A DNA stretch of 50,986 nucleotides from assembly GCA_038238015.1 (NCBI GenBank), contig JBBRYA010000023.1:1-50986 (forward strand), read 5' to 3'. The position numbers were made by a program, and so were the translations under genes. The stretch is from DASQFQ01 sp038238015. GTDB taxonomy: Bacteria; Actinomycetota; Thermoleophilia; Solirubrobacterales; Solirubrobacteraceae. The notes below the pieces were generated by a model. The model had not been told where the DNA came from. It was given only the letters and a program-made list of their open reading frames with translations, and did no database searches. Shown piece after piece: positions 38,124-46,121 of the stretch. The number at the start of each line of letters is the position of its first letter. The first letter of the stretch is position 1.

Positions 38124-38549
38124 ATGTACCAGTTCAGCCGCTCCATCTACCGCGAGCTCGCTCCGGACATCCTCGAGGCTCGCGGGGGCGGCGGTGCAGC
38201 GAACCGCGAGCGGGTGCTGCACGCGTGCGAGGCGGCGATCCTGCGCCTCGCGACCGACCGCCATTACTTCGCGCGGCCGTCGAAGACCCTGTTCAACGAC
38301 ATCCGGGCGTTCTTCCCCATGTCGGCCCAGTGCCGCGTCTACCACGTGGTCGACGTCTACCTGACGCTGGCGCGCGAGTGGTTCGAGACCCAGAGCGTCG
38401 CCGGCTACGACCTCGCGGGCAACCGGCTGGAGTGCCGGGCGACCACGCGCAAGGGCACGCCCTGCCAGCGGATGCCGCTGCCCAACAACGGCTACTGCCC
38501 CTCCCACCAGCACCTGGCCGACTCCGAGGAGGTCGCGCTCGTCGCCTGA
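38124..38549 (+). CDS. Small protein with C-terminal Cys/His motif, unknown function
   Basis: 141 residues. The N-terminal two thirds is helical (FSRSIYRELAPDILEARGGG, RERVLHACEAAILRLATDRH). The C-terminal part is C-x-AT-x-RKG-x-PC-x9-YC-x2-H-x-H (ECRATTRKGTPCQRMPLP, then NGYCPSHQH), a compact zinc-finger-like pattern similar to the CKA-x-T-x-KG-x-C ... CxxH motif found in many small bacterial and phage proteins. No signal peptide. The 115-bp gap upstream has two similar GCCTTCG boxes (38029 and 38052 areas) and a run of eight G before the start. Function unknown. Confidence 0.65.
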   Translation: MYQFSRSIYRELAPDILEARGGGGAANRERVLHACEAAILRLATDRHYFARPSKTLFNDIRAFFPMSAQCRVYHVVDVYLTLAREWFETQSVAGYDLAGNRLECRATTRKGTPCQRMPLPNNGYCPSHQHLADSEEVALVA

Positions 38550-38566
38550 GCCGGCGGCCGTTGCAC

Positions 38567-38572
38567 TAGGGT
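38567..38572 (+). promoter_or_regulatory. -10 hexamer TAGGGT, leaderless dehydrogenase gene
   Basis: TAGGGT ends 7 nt before the GTG at 38580. Confidence 0.45.
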
Positions 38573-38579
38573 CCGGCGG

Positions 38580-39467
38580 GTGCCCGACCGCGTCGCGTTC
38601 ATCGGCCTCGGGATCATGGGTTCCCGGCAGGCCGCCAACCTGCGCCGCGCCGGCTACGAGCTGACCGTCTTCAACCGCACGACGGCGACGGCCGAGGCCT
38701 GGGCCGCCGAGCACGGCGCCGAGGTCGCCGCGTCGCCGCGCGAGGCCGCCGCGGGCACGAGCGCGGTGATCTCGATGGTGGTCGACGGGCCGCAGGTCGA
38801 GGCGATGCTGCTCGGGGAGGACGGTGCCGCGGCCGGCGCCGCACCGGGGACGCTGTTCATCGACTGCTCGACGATCGCGCCCGCCGACGCGCGCCGCATC
38901 GGCGCCACGCTGACCGGGCAGGGCCACGGCTTCGTCGACGCGCCCGTCACCGGCTCCGCGCCGAAGGCTCAGGACGGGACGCTCACGATCATGGCCGGCG
39001 CCTCGGAGGCGGACATGGCCCGCGCGCGGCCGCTGCTGGAAGCGATGGGCAAGCTGGTCGTGCACACCGGCGAGGTCGGCCAGGGCCAGGCGGTCAAGGT
39101 CATCTCCAACTCGGTCACCGCGGTCAACTGCGCGACGCTCGCGCAGGCGCTGGTCGTGGCGCGCCGCGCGGGCGTCGACCTCGAGGCGCTCGTCGAGGTC
39201 ATGGGCGCGGGCTCGGCGAACTCGACGATGCTCGAGCTCAAGGCGCGGCCGATGCTCGAGCACGACTTCTCCCCGCTGTTCAAGCTCGAGCACATGCTCA
39301 AGGACGTCGGGCTGTGCCTCGACGAGGCCCGCGGCGCGGGAGCGCCGTTCCCGTTCGCGGCGCTCGCGCGTGAGCTCTACAGCGCGGGGATGGGGCGGGG
39401 CCTCGGCGAGCAGGACTTCGCTGCGGTGCTCGAGGTGGTCGAGGGCCTTGGTGCAGCGCGGCTCTGA
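38580..39467 (+). CDS. Beta-hydroxyacid dehydrogenase (3-hydroxyisobutyrate dehydrogenase family)
   Basis: 295 residues from a GTG. The NAD(P) motif is FIGLGIMGSRQAANL (7-21), the substrate signature DAPVTGSAPKAQDGTL begins at 120, and the catalytic Lys173 is in GQGQAVKVISNSV. The C-terminal helical domain completes the active site. It oxidises a 2- or 3-hydroxy acid such as 3-hydroxyisobutyrate, tartronate semialdehyde or a relative; the substrate cannot be fixed from sequence. No valine-degradation or glyoxylate genes are adjacent. Confidence 0.9.
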   Translation: MPDRVAFIGLGIMGSRQAANLRRAGYELTVFNRTTATAEAWAAEHGAEVAASPREAAAGTSAVISMVVDGPQVEAMLLGEDGAAAGAAPGTLFIDCSTIAPADARRIGATLTGQGHGFVDAPVTGSAPKAQDGTLTIMAGASEADMARARPLLEAMGKLVVHTGEVGQGQAVKVISNSVTAVNCATLAQALVVARRAGVDLEALVEVMGAGSANSTMLELKARPMLEHDFSPLFKLEHMLKDVGLCLDEARGAGAPFPFAALARELYSAGMGRGLGEQDFAAVLEVVEGLGAARL

Positions 39468-39468
39468 A

Positions 39469-39577
39469 GGACATTAGAACTAATAATCCCTGTTTTGCAG
39501 GGACATTATGAATATTCGGGACCTTGTGCATAGTATGTGACGGCTTCCCCGAGTCCGGTGTCCCGCCGGACGAAGCC
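39469..39577 (+). promoter_or_regulatory. AT-rich regulatory region and hairpin upstream of the DUF1802 gene
   Basis: The first ~70 bp of this gap are strikingly AT-rich for the window. GGACATTA occurs twice, at 39469-39476 and 39501-39508, 32 bp apart (three helical turns). Between them TCCCTG-TTTTG-CAGGGA (39487-39503) is a perfect 6-bp hairpin. Further on, GGCTTC/GAAGCC (39542-39547, 39572-39577) encloses GTCCGG/CCGGAC (39553-39558, 39566-39571), a strong stem-loop. Repeats suggest an operator, and the second hairpin a leader structure. A clear -10/-35 pair could not be fixed. Confidence 0.5.
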
Positions 39578-39614
39578 TGCGGTTCCCTCCCTCCGTCCCC
39601 GTCCCCACTCATCT

Positions 39615-40247
39615 ATGCCAATCGCTTTCAAGGAATGGGCTGTCACCGTGCGCGCACTCGCCGAGGGCGAGCAGCTCGTCACCCTGCGCAAGGGCGGCAT
39701 CCGCGAGCCCAACAAGCACTTCGAGGTGGAGCACGACCGCTTCTTCCTCTACCCCACCTTCGACCACCAGCGCCACGACCTGGTGCGCGAGTCCCACCAG
39801 CCCGAGCTGCGCCGGGCGCTCGAGGAGGGCGTGTGGGCCGAGGGCGAGCCGCCCGCCCACGCGCTGACCGTGGACGGCGGCATCTCCCAGCCCGACCGGG
39901 TGCGCATCCGCGCCTGGGCCGAGGTCGCGGGGTCCTGGACGGTCACCGACCGCCGCGCGGTCGAGGCGCTGGCCCCGTTCTACGTCTGGACGCCCGACTA
40001 CGCCGAGAAGCGCCTGGCCTGGAAGCGCCGCCACCCCCTGCACGTCCTGCTCCTGCGCACCTACCGCATCCCGCGTCCGGTGACCGTCAAGGTGCGTGAC
40101 GACCACGGCGGCTGCCGCTCGTTCCTCGAGATCACGCGCGAGCTGCCGTTCGAGGGCACCCCGGTGCTCTCCGACGAGGAGTTCGACCGCGCCTCCGAGG
40201 AGATCGCCGCGCTGGCCGAGGGCAACGGCGCCCTCGCCTACGCCTAG
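39615..40247 (+). CDS. DUF1802 family protein
   Basis: 210 residues from the ATG at 39615. AFKEWAVTVRALAEGEQLVT, LRKGGIREPNKHFEVEHDRF and FLYPTFDHQ are the ordered N-terminal motifs of DUF1802, a family of unknown biochemical role found in cyanobacteria, Actinobacteria and others; the middle has LLLRTYRIPRPVTVKVRDDHGG. No membrane helix or signal peptide. Single-gene unit behind an unusual AT-rich leader. The conserved Arg, Lys, Glu and His residues suggest an enzyme or nucleic-acid-binding role, but this is not established. Confidence 0.82.
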   Translation: MPIAFKEWAVTVRALAEGEQLVTLRKGGIREPNKHFEVEHDRFFLYPTFDHQRHDLVRESHQPELRRALEEGVWAEGEPPAHALTVDGGISQPDRVRIRAWAEVAGSWTVTDRRAVEALAPFYVWTPDYAEKRLAWKRRHPLHVLLLRTYRIPRPVTVKVRDDHGGCRSFLEITRELPFEGTPVLSDEEFDRASEEIAALAEGNGALAYA

Positions 40248-40294
40248 CGGGCCACGCCTGACCGCAGGGGCTCGCGGAGCGGCCGTCTGAACGG

Positions 40295-40300
40295 TAGCGT
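40295..40300 (+). promoter_or_regulatory. -10 hexamer TAGCGT, leaderless acylase gene
   Basis: TAGCGT ends 7 nt before the ATG at 40308. Confidence 0.5.
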
Positions 40301-40307
40301 TCGGCCG

Positions 40308-43109
40308 ATGCCCCGGGTCCCCCTGCTGGCGCTCGTCGCCGGCCTCGTCCTCGCCGCGCCCGCCACCGCCCTCGGCCAGCTGCCGATCCCCACCGCCGTC
40401 CCGACGGTGCCGCCCGTCCCGACGGTGCCGGCCGGCGTGCCGGTCCTCGGCCAGACGGGGCCCGAGCCGCAGGCCTACCAGGCCAACGACGGCAAGGGCT
40501 TCCGCGACATCCTGCCCTCGGGCACCCGCGGGCTCTACGACGCCGCCGACCTCGGGCTCTTCCTCGCGTCCGGCAAGACCGTCCCGCACTGCTGCGACCA
40601 GCTGCCGATGTACGGCGACCTCGTCTACGCGACCCCGGGCCTGCAGGCCTCCGACATCCCCAAGTACTTCAAGGACTCGAGCTTCGGCGTCCCGCCGGGG
40701 CAGGAGGAGCGCCGCTACTCCCCGCGCGCCGACGTCACGATCGTGCGCGACAAGGGCTTCGGCGTGCCGCACGTCTACGGCGCCAACCGCGACGGCGCGA
40801 TGTTCGGCCTCGGCTACGCGGGCGCCGAGGACCGGCTGTTCTTCATGGACGTCATCCGCCACGCCGGCCGCGGGGAGCTCTCGAGCTTCGCCGGCGGCTC
40901 CAACGCCAAGCAGGACGCCGAGCAGTGGGCGGTGGCGCCCTACACCGAGGCCGACCTCGACAAGCAGGCGCAGGACCTGCCGAAGTACCTCGGCCCGATC
41001 GGCGACACGATCCGCACCGACGTCGACAACTACGTCGCCGGGATCAACCAGTACATCGCCGAGGCCAAGCTCGACCCGACCAAGATGCCGGCTGAGTACG
41101 CCGCGATCGGGCGCCCGCTGGGGCCCGACCCCTGGAAGCCCAGTGATCTGATCGCGTCGTCCTCGCTGGTCGGCGGCATCTTCGGCAAGGGCGGCGGCAA
41201 GGAGATCGAGTTCACGCAGATCTACCAGGCGCTCGTCTCGCGCTTCAAGCGCAAGCTCGGCACGCGCGTGTTCCGCAACTTCCGCTCCGCGGAGGACCCC
41301 GAGGCGCCCAGGACGATCCTTTCCACCAAGCGCTTCCCCTACCAGGTCAAGCCCAAGAAGGCCGCGAAGGGCAGCGTCGCGATCTTCGACCGCGGCACGC
41401 TGAGCAAGCACCAGATCGTCGCCAGCCACTCGGGGGCCTCGGCCTCCGCGACGTCGGCCCACACGACCGGCGCCCTCGGCGGCCTCCTGGCCACGCCCAG
41501 CCGCGCGTCGAACGCCGTGCTCGTCTCCGGGCGAGAGTCCGCGAGCGGCACGCCGCTGATGGTCGCGGGCCCGCAGGTGGGCTACTTCAACCCGCAGATC
41601 CTGATGGAGCAGGACGTCCACGCGCCCGCGGCGCCCGGCAAGCCCGGCATCGACGCGCGCGGCGCCAGCTTCGTCGGCCTCAACCTCTACATCCAGCTCG
41701 GGCGCGGGCGCGACTACGCCTGGAGCGCGACCTCCGCCGGGCAGGACAACATCGACACCTTCGCCGTGCCGACCTGCGGCGGTGACTCCATGCATTACGT
41801 GTTCCGCGGCCGCTGCGAGCCCGTCGAGGTGGTCGAGCGCAAGAACAGCTGGCAGCCCACGCCGGGTGACTCGACGCCCGCGGGATCGGAGACGCTGCGC
41901 GCCGAGCGGACCGCGCTCGGGCTGGTCGCCGGCCGCGCGCGCGTGGGCCACAAGAACGTACTGCTGACCAAGCTGCGCTCGACCTACTTCCACGAGGTCG
42001 ACTCGGCGGCCGGCTTCCTGGAGTTCAACGACCCGGCGAAGGTCAACTCGCCGCAGTCGTTCATGCGCGCGGCCGACAAGATCGGCTACACGTTCAACTG
42101 GCTCTACACCGACTCGAAGCACATCGGCTACTTCAACTCGGGCGCCAACCCGGTCCGCGCAAAGAACGTCGACCCCGACTTCCCCGTCTGGGGCAAGCGA
42201 AAGTTCGAGTGGCGCGGCTATGACCCCGCCCGGCACACGTCGTCGATCACGCCCTTCGAGCAGCACCCGCAGGTGATCGACCAGCCCTACCTGGTCTCCT
42301 GGAACAACAAGCAGGCCCGCGGCTTCCGGTCCGCCGACGCCAACGCGTTCTCCTCCGCCTTCCGCTCGCTGCTGCTCGAGGACGGCGTGAAGGCCCTGAT
42401 CAACGGCGCCAAGAAGGCCACGCTCGCGGGGCTGATCGACGTGATGGAGCAGGCCGGCACAGAGGACCTGCGCGCCCACGTGGACCTGCCGCTCGCGCTG
42501 CGCGTGCTCGGTACGCCGAAGGACCCGGTGCTGCGCGACGCGGTCCAGAAGCTTCGCGCGTGGCAGCGCGCGGGCGGGCACCGCAAGGACGCAAACCGCG
42601 ACGGCGTCTACGAGTCGGGCGACGCGATCCGCATTCTCGACGCGTGGTGGCCGCGCTGGGTGAAGGCCGAGTTCCAGCCGGCGCTCGGCGACAAGGCGTT
42701 CAAGGTCCTCTCGAACACGATCGAGCTCGACAACGCGCCCAACAACGACGGCGCCCATCTCGGCTCGTCCTACCAGGCGGGCTGGTACGGCTACGTGCGC
42801 AAGGACCTGCGGACGGTGCTCAAGCGCAAGGTCAAGGGAAAGTACGCGCGCAAGTTCTGCGGCGACGGCAGGCTCGGCCGCTGCCGGAAGGCGCTCGAAG
42901 GCTCGCTTCGCGAAGCGCTGAGGGTTCCGGTGTCCGAGCTCTACGCCGACGACAGCGTCTGCAAGAAGGCGGGCAAGCCGGGCAGCCAGTGGTGCTTCGA
43001 TGCCGTGCAGCAGCGCCCGGTCGGGGGCGCCACCCAGCCGCTGATCCACTGGATCAACCGCCCCACCTACCAGCAGGCGGTCGAGATCCAGGGACAGGTG
43101 GGGCGCTAG
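40308..43109 (+). CDS. Secreted penicillin-acylase-family N-terminal nucleophile hydrolase
   Basis: 933 residues. Signal peptide about 1-23; a Pro/Val linker follows. The A-chain region begins at VTIVRDKGFGVPHVYGANRD (143 on) with FGLGYAGAEDRLFFMDVIRH. The nucleophile is most likely Ser401 in PSRASNAVLVSGRESASGTP, the S-N motif at which the precursor cuts itself; downstream GPQVGYFNPQ and the ATSAGQDNIDTF oxyanion-like segment follow. An EF-hand-like DANRDGVYESGDA (about 764-776) could bind calcium. Such enzymes cleave acyl amides (penicillins, homoserine lactones, lipopeptides). The insertion before Ser401 (about 330-395, Ser/Ala/Lys-rich) is long. Substrate unknown; processing is inference. 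Confidence 0.88.
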   Translation: MPRVPLLALVAGLVLAAPATALGQLPIPTAVPTVPPVPTVPAGVPVLGQTGPEPQAYQANDGKGFRDILPSGTRGLYDAADLGLFLASGKTVPHCCDQLPMYGDLVYATPGLQASDIPKYFKDSSFGVPPGQEERRYSPRADVTIVRDKGFGVPHVYGANRDGAMFGLGYAGAEDRLFFMDVIRHAGRGELSSFAGGSNAKQDAEQWAVAPYTEADLDKQAQDLPKYLGPIGDTIRTDVDNYVAGINQYIAEAKLDPTKMPAEYAAIGRPLGPDPWKPSDLIASSSLVGGIFGKGGGKEIEFTQIYQALVSRFKRKLGTRVFRNFRSAEDPEAPRTILSTKRFPYQVKPKKAAKGSVAIFDRGTLSKHQIVASHSGASASATSAHTTGALGGLLATPSRASNAVLVSGRESASGTPLMVAGPQVGYFNPQILMEQDVHAPAAPGKPGIDARGASFVGLNLYIQLGRGRDYAWSATSAGQDNIDTFAVPTCGGDSMHYVFRGRCEPVEVVERKNSWQPTPGDSTPAGSETLRAERTALGLVAGRARVGHKNVLLTKLRSTYFHEVDSAAGFLEFNDPAKVNSPQSFMRAADKIGYTFNWLYTDSKHIGYFNSGANPVRAKNVDPDFPVWGKRKFEWRGYDPARHTSSITPFEQHPQVIDQPYLVSWNNKQARGFRSADANAFSSAFRSLLLEDGVKALINGAKKATLAGLIDVMEQAGTEDLRAHVDLPLALRVLGTPKDPVLRDAVQKLRAWQRAGGHRKDANRDGVYESGDAIRILDAWWPRWVKAEFQPALGDKAFKVLSNTIELDNAPNNDGAHLGSSYQAGWYGYVRKDLRTVLKRKVKGKYARKFCGDGRLGRCRKALEGSLREALRVPVSELYADDSVCKKAGKPGSQWCFDAVQQRPVGGATQPLIHWINRPTYQQAVEIQGQVGR

Positions 43110-43130
43110 CCGATAGAACCCGCCGGGCCC

Positions 43131-43868
43131 ATGGCCTGGCTGGAGACCGCATCGGAGACCTTCGTGGCGCGTCATGACGAGCGCGACGAGGCCGAGGCCG
43201 AGCGCGTGCTCGCCCAGCTGGAGTACGCCCGGCCCCGCCTGGAACGGCTCCTAGAGACCGGGGCGGGCGAGCTGGCGGTGGTCATCCACCCCTCCAGCGC
43301 ACAGCTCGACGCCGCTGCTCCCGGGCTCGTGCTCCAGCGCGCCCTGACCGATCCGGCGGGCCGGCGCTACCTCGTCGGCTGGGCGGCTCCGACCGAGCTG
43401 CACGTGCTCTCCCCGCGCCTGCTCGCCGAGCGGGCGTCCAACGTCGAGGGCTCACTGGAGCTGCTGATGCTCACCCCATCGGCGCTGCTGGCCAAGCGCC
43501 TGCTCGGCGTCGGCCGGCGCGACACGCGGCGGCGCTTCGGCCGCGCGGCCTGGCGGCATGAGGGCGCGGCCCAGTTCTTCTCGGGCCAGACGCGGCACGT
43601 ACGGCCCGCCGTGGTGGCGCGGCTGCACGAGGGAGCGACCCCGTCCTTCCCGCCCGGCCGCCGCGACGCCCCGCTGCTGGGCGGGACGGTGTTCGACCTG
43701 CTGGCGCGCGAGGAGGGCGAGCGCGCGTGCGTGGCGCTCGCGCGCGGCGGCGAGCTGGAGAGGGCCTTCCACGGGCGCCCGATGCGCCAGTCAGAGCAGG
43801 CCTGGCGCTCGCACCTGGCGCGGCTCGGTGCGGGACGCCGCGGACGCGACGCGGGCCCCGAGCGCTGA
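43131..43868 (+). CDS. Protein of unknown function with degenerate gluzincin-like motif
   Basis: 245 residues, 21 bases after the acylase gene. Helical N-terminus (ERVLAQLEYARPRLERLLE), then ELAVVIHPSSAQLDAA and a central WRHEGAAQFFSGQTRHVRPA. The HEGAA would match the first part of an HExxH zinc motif, with the second His replaced by Ala, so if it derives from a gluzincin-type peptidase it is unlikely to be active. No signal peptide. The C-terminus is Arg-rich. Its adjacency to the acylase suggests a functional link that the sequence does not explain. Confidence 0.6.
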   Translation: MAWLETASETFVARHDERDEAEAERVLAQLEYARPRLERLLETGAGELAVVIHPSSAQLDAAAPGLVLQRALTDPAGRRYLVGWAAPTELHVLSPRLLAERASNVEGSLELLMLTPSALLAKRLLGVGRRDTRRRFGRAAWRHEGAAQFFSGQTRHVRPAVVARLHEGATPSFPPGRRDAPLLGGTVFDLLAREEGERACVALARGGELERAFHGRPMRQSEQAWRSHLARLGAGRRGRDAGPER

Positions 43869-43869
43869 G

Positions 43870-44352
43870 TCACGGCCAGACGGCCGCGCCGACCCACGCG
43901 ACCAGCAGGGCCAGCACGAGCAGCGCGAGCGCGGCGGCCAGGGCTCGGTGCCACCGCGGCGAGGCCAGGGGCTCGCGCGGCGGGGGCGCGGTCGTGCCCA
44001 GGAGCTCGCGCGCAGCCTCCCCACCCGACTGCGGGACGAGCACGTCGCGCGGACCGGCGGCGAGGAAGTCCGGCACGTCGAAGCCACCCGAGCGGCGAAC
44101 CAGCGACGGGATGCCCTCCTCGAGCAGCATCCCCTGCAGCAGCTCGGCCTCTGACTGGTGGCTCGCGGTGGCGACGCGCACCAGCGGGCCCTCGGCGTAG
44201 CGCGCCTGCACCTTGCGGGCCCGCTCGCGGCGCTCGGAGACCGGCTCGGCGTGGCCGGCGGCGTGCACGAGCGGCATTCCGCACGCCGAGCAGAAGCGCT
44301 CGGACAGCTCGTGCCCCGTCCCGCAGGAGGGACAGACGAGCGGCGCGCTCAC
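43870..44352 (-). CDS. Zinc ribbon - DUF2007-like - membrane anchor protein
   Basis: 160 residues from a GTG. Zinc ribbon CPSC-x10-CSAC at about 7-24; a middle domain (about 57-118) with LVRVATASHQSEAELLQGML and DVLVPQSGGEAARELL matching the DUF2007 'putative signal transducer' pattern; and a C-terminal membrane helix (about 136-157). It overlaps the JAMM protease gene by 4 bases (GTGA). DUF2007 modules are thought to bind a peptide or nucleotide; no function is established. Convergent with the preceding gene, 1 base apart. Confidence 0.72.
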   Translation of the reverse strand: MSAPLVCPSCGTGHELSERFCSACGMPLVHAAGHAEPVSERRERARKVQARYAEGPLVRVATASHQSEAELLQGMLLEEGIPSLVRRSGGFDVPDFLAAGPRDVLVPQSGGEAARELLGTTAPPPREPLASPRWHRALAAALALLVLALLVAWVGAAVWP

Positions 44353-44741
44353 TCGATCTCGAGGGCCCGCTCTGAGACCTCGCCGTCCACGATCGCGAAG
44401 GCGCGGATCTCCGGCTCGGCCTTGGCGACGCCCACGATCACGTACAGCGCGTCCGGATAGAAGGCGAGGTTGATGTCGGTCTGGGAGGGATAGGGGTCAG
44501 ACCGCGTGTGGGAGTGGTAGATCGCCCCGAGCTCGCGCCCGGCGTCCTCGATCGCGGTCTGGATCCGGTACTGCTCCATCCCGTCCATCTCGTACTTGAG
44601 CGGCGAGGCCGCCGCGTTGCGGGCGGGGTGCAGCTTCACCGCTCGCCCGTCCTGCGTGGCGAGGATCCCGCAGCACTCGTTGGGCGCCTCGTCGCGCGCC
44701 TGCTCGACGAGGCGGTCCAGGAACTCCTGGCTGATCCGCAC
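44349..44741 (-). CDS. JAMM/MPN+ metalloprotease, Mec-like
   Basis: 130 residues from a GTG. A complete JAMM site is present: Glu22 in NECCGILA, then H76-x-H78-x7-S86-x2-D89 (YHSHTRSDPYPSQTD). It resembles mycobacterial Mec, which releases cysteine from the CysO-cysteine adduct. cysM lies 330 bases upstream on the same strand and a CysO-like carrier gene 6 kb away, which supports this role. It follows tatA directly (adjacent codons) and overlaps the DUF2007-like gene. Confidence 0.88.
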   Translation of the reverse strand: MRISQEFLDRLVEQARDEAPNECCGILATQDGRAVKLHPARNAAASPLKYEMDGMEQYRIQTAIEDAGRELGAIYHSHTRSDPYPSQTDINLAFYPDALYVIVGVAKAEPEIRAFAIVDGEVSERALEIE

Positions 44742-45011
44742 TCAGCGCTGCGCGAACGGGCTCTCGGCGGGCTTCGCCTCGGGCTCGGCGGTGACGGTGC
44801 TGGTGGTCGCGGTCGTGCTGGCCGGGCGGATCTCCGGCGTGATCTCGTCGTGCTCGTCCTCGTCCTTGCTGTCGCCGGTGAGCGAGTCCTTGAACTCGCG
44901 CATGCCCTTGCCCACCGCGCGGCCGGCCTCCGGCAGGCGCTTGGGGCCCAGGACGATCAGGGCGATGACCAGGACGATGATGAGCTCCATCGGTCCGACG
45001 TTGAATGGCAT
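44742..45011 (-). CDS. tatA: Sec-independent translocase subunit TatA
   Basis: 89 residues. Short N-terminus, membrane helix (about 7-22, PMELIIVLVIALIVLGPKR with the conserved FGP/LGP turn and following RLPEAGRAVGKGMREFK amphipathic helix) and a low-complexity acidic tail. It forms the pore of the Tat pathway; tatC is not in the window. Sitting between cysM and the Mec-like gene is unusual. The substrate-binding protein encoded nearby carries a Tat-type signal. Confidence 0.93.
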   Translation of the reverse strand: MPFNVGPMELIIVLVIALIVLGPKRLPEAGRAVGKGMREFKDSLTGDSKDEDEHDEITPEIRPASTTATTSTVTAEPEAKPAESPFAQR

Positions 45012-45075
45012 GGGCGCCTCTTTCCCCTTCGAAGTCGTTGTCCTCAGTGTATGCGCCAGACCCCGGGGTGGCGGA

Positions 45076-46065
45076 TCACCACCAGACCGTGGACTCCAGC
45101 GCCGCGATCTCCTCGACCGGCTTCGTGTAGAGCCCGGAGGACAGATATCGCCAGCCGTCGTCGCACACGAGGAAGACGACGTTGCCCTCGTCGAGCTCGC
45201 CCGCGATCCGCACCGCGATCGACGCGATCGCCCCAGAGGAGACCCCCGCGAAGATCCCCTCCTCCTCGAGCAGGCGCCGCGTCCACACGATCGCGTCGGT
45301 GTTGGTCACGAAGATCTTCCGGTCCAGCAGCGAGAGGTCGATGATCGGCGGGATGAAGCCGTCCTCGAGCGAGCGCAGCCCCTGCACGGGGTCACCCTGC
45401 TTGGGCTCGGCCGCCACGATCTTCACCGCGTCGCCGAGCTCCTCCTTGAGGCGGCGGCCCGTGCCCATCAGCGTCCCGCCGGTGCCGAGGCCCGCGACGA
45501 ACGCGCTGATCTCGTCGAGCTCCTGCAACAGCTCCGGGCCGGTGCCGTGATAGTGGGCGCCGGGGTTGGCCTCGTTGCCGTATTGGTAGGGCATGTAGTA
45601 GCTCGGGTCCGCGGAGGCCATGTCCAGCGCCATCTCGACGGCGCCGTTGGAGCCCTTACCACCGGGTGAGTAGACGATCTCGGCGCCGTACATCTGCAGC
45701 AGCTGGGTGCGCTCCGGGGTGACGTTCTCGGGCATCACGACCTTCAGCTTGTAGCCCTTGCGCGAGCAGATCATCGCCAGCGAGATCCCGGTGTTGCCCG
45801 AGGTCGGCTCGAGGATCGTCTGGCCCGGCGAGATCGCGCCCTTCTCCTCGGCGTCCTCGATCATCGCGCGGGCGACGCGGTCCTTGACCGACCCGGTCGG
45901 GTTGTGGGACTCGAGCTTGGCCCAGATGCGGACCCCGGGCTTGGGCGAGAGGCGCTTGAGCTCGACCAGCGGCGTGTTGCCGATGGCCTGGACGATGTCG
46001 CCGTAGCGGCCCCCGCAGGGGCGGTTCTGGAGCTCAGGCAGGGACACTTCAGAAAGTGTAGCCAT
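45076..46065 (-). CDS. cysM: Cysteine synthase, CysM type (O-phosphoserine/CysO-linked class likely)
   Basis: 329 residues. The PLP lysine is Lys61 in HNPTGSVKDRVAR, the substrate loop is LEPTSGNTGISLAMI, the phosphate cup is GLGTGGTLMGTGRRLKE, and the C-terminus GWRYLSSGLYTKPVEEIAAL resembles mycobacterial CysM, which accepts O-phosphoserine and the CysO thiocarboxylate. It condenses a serine derivative with sulfide or a protein-bound thiocarboxylate. Transcribed with tatA and the Mec-like gene; divergent from the sugar ABC operon over a 56-bp gap. Confidence 0.92.
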   Translation of the reverse strand: MATLSEVSLPELQNRPCGGRYGDIVQAIGNTPLVELKRLSPKPGVRIWAKLESHNPTGSVKDRVARAMIEDAEEKGAISPGQTILEPTSGNTGISLAMICSRKGYKLKVVMPENVTPERTQLLQMYGAEIVYSPGGKGSNGAVEMALDMASADPSYYMPYQYGNEANPGAHYHGTGPELLQELDEISAFVAGLGTGGTLMGTGRRLKEELGDAVKIVAAEPKQGDPVQGLRSLEDGFIPPIIDLSLLDRKIFVTNTDAIVWTRRLLEEEGIFAGVSSGAIASIAVRIAGELDEGNVVFLVCDDGWRYLSSGLYTKPVEEIAALESTVWW

Positions 46066-46121
46066 ACGCCGGGTTAGCCCAAACCTGTCGAGGGTAGGCG
46101 TGCCGCCGGGAGGAGAACGGG

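Noticed and set aside
39609..43175. A 1,188-codon open frame on the minus strand opposite the DUF1802 and acylase genes
   Set aside because: It mirrors codon positions of the plus-strand genes in very GC-rich DNA, has a low-complexity Arg/Val/Gly composition and no domain; the plus-strand genes have clear families and promoters.
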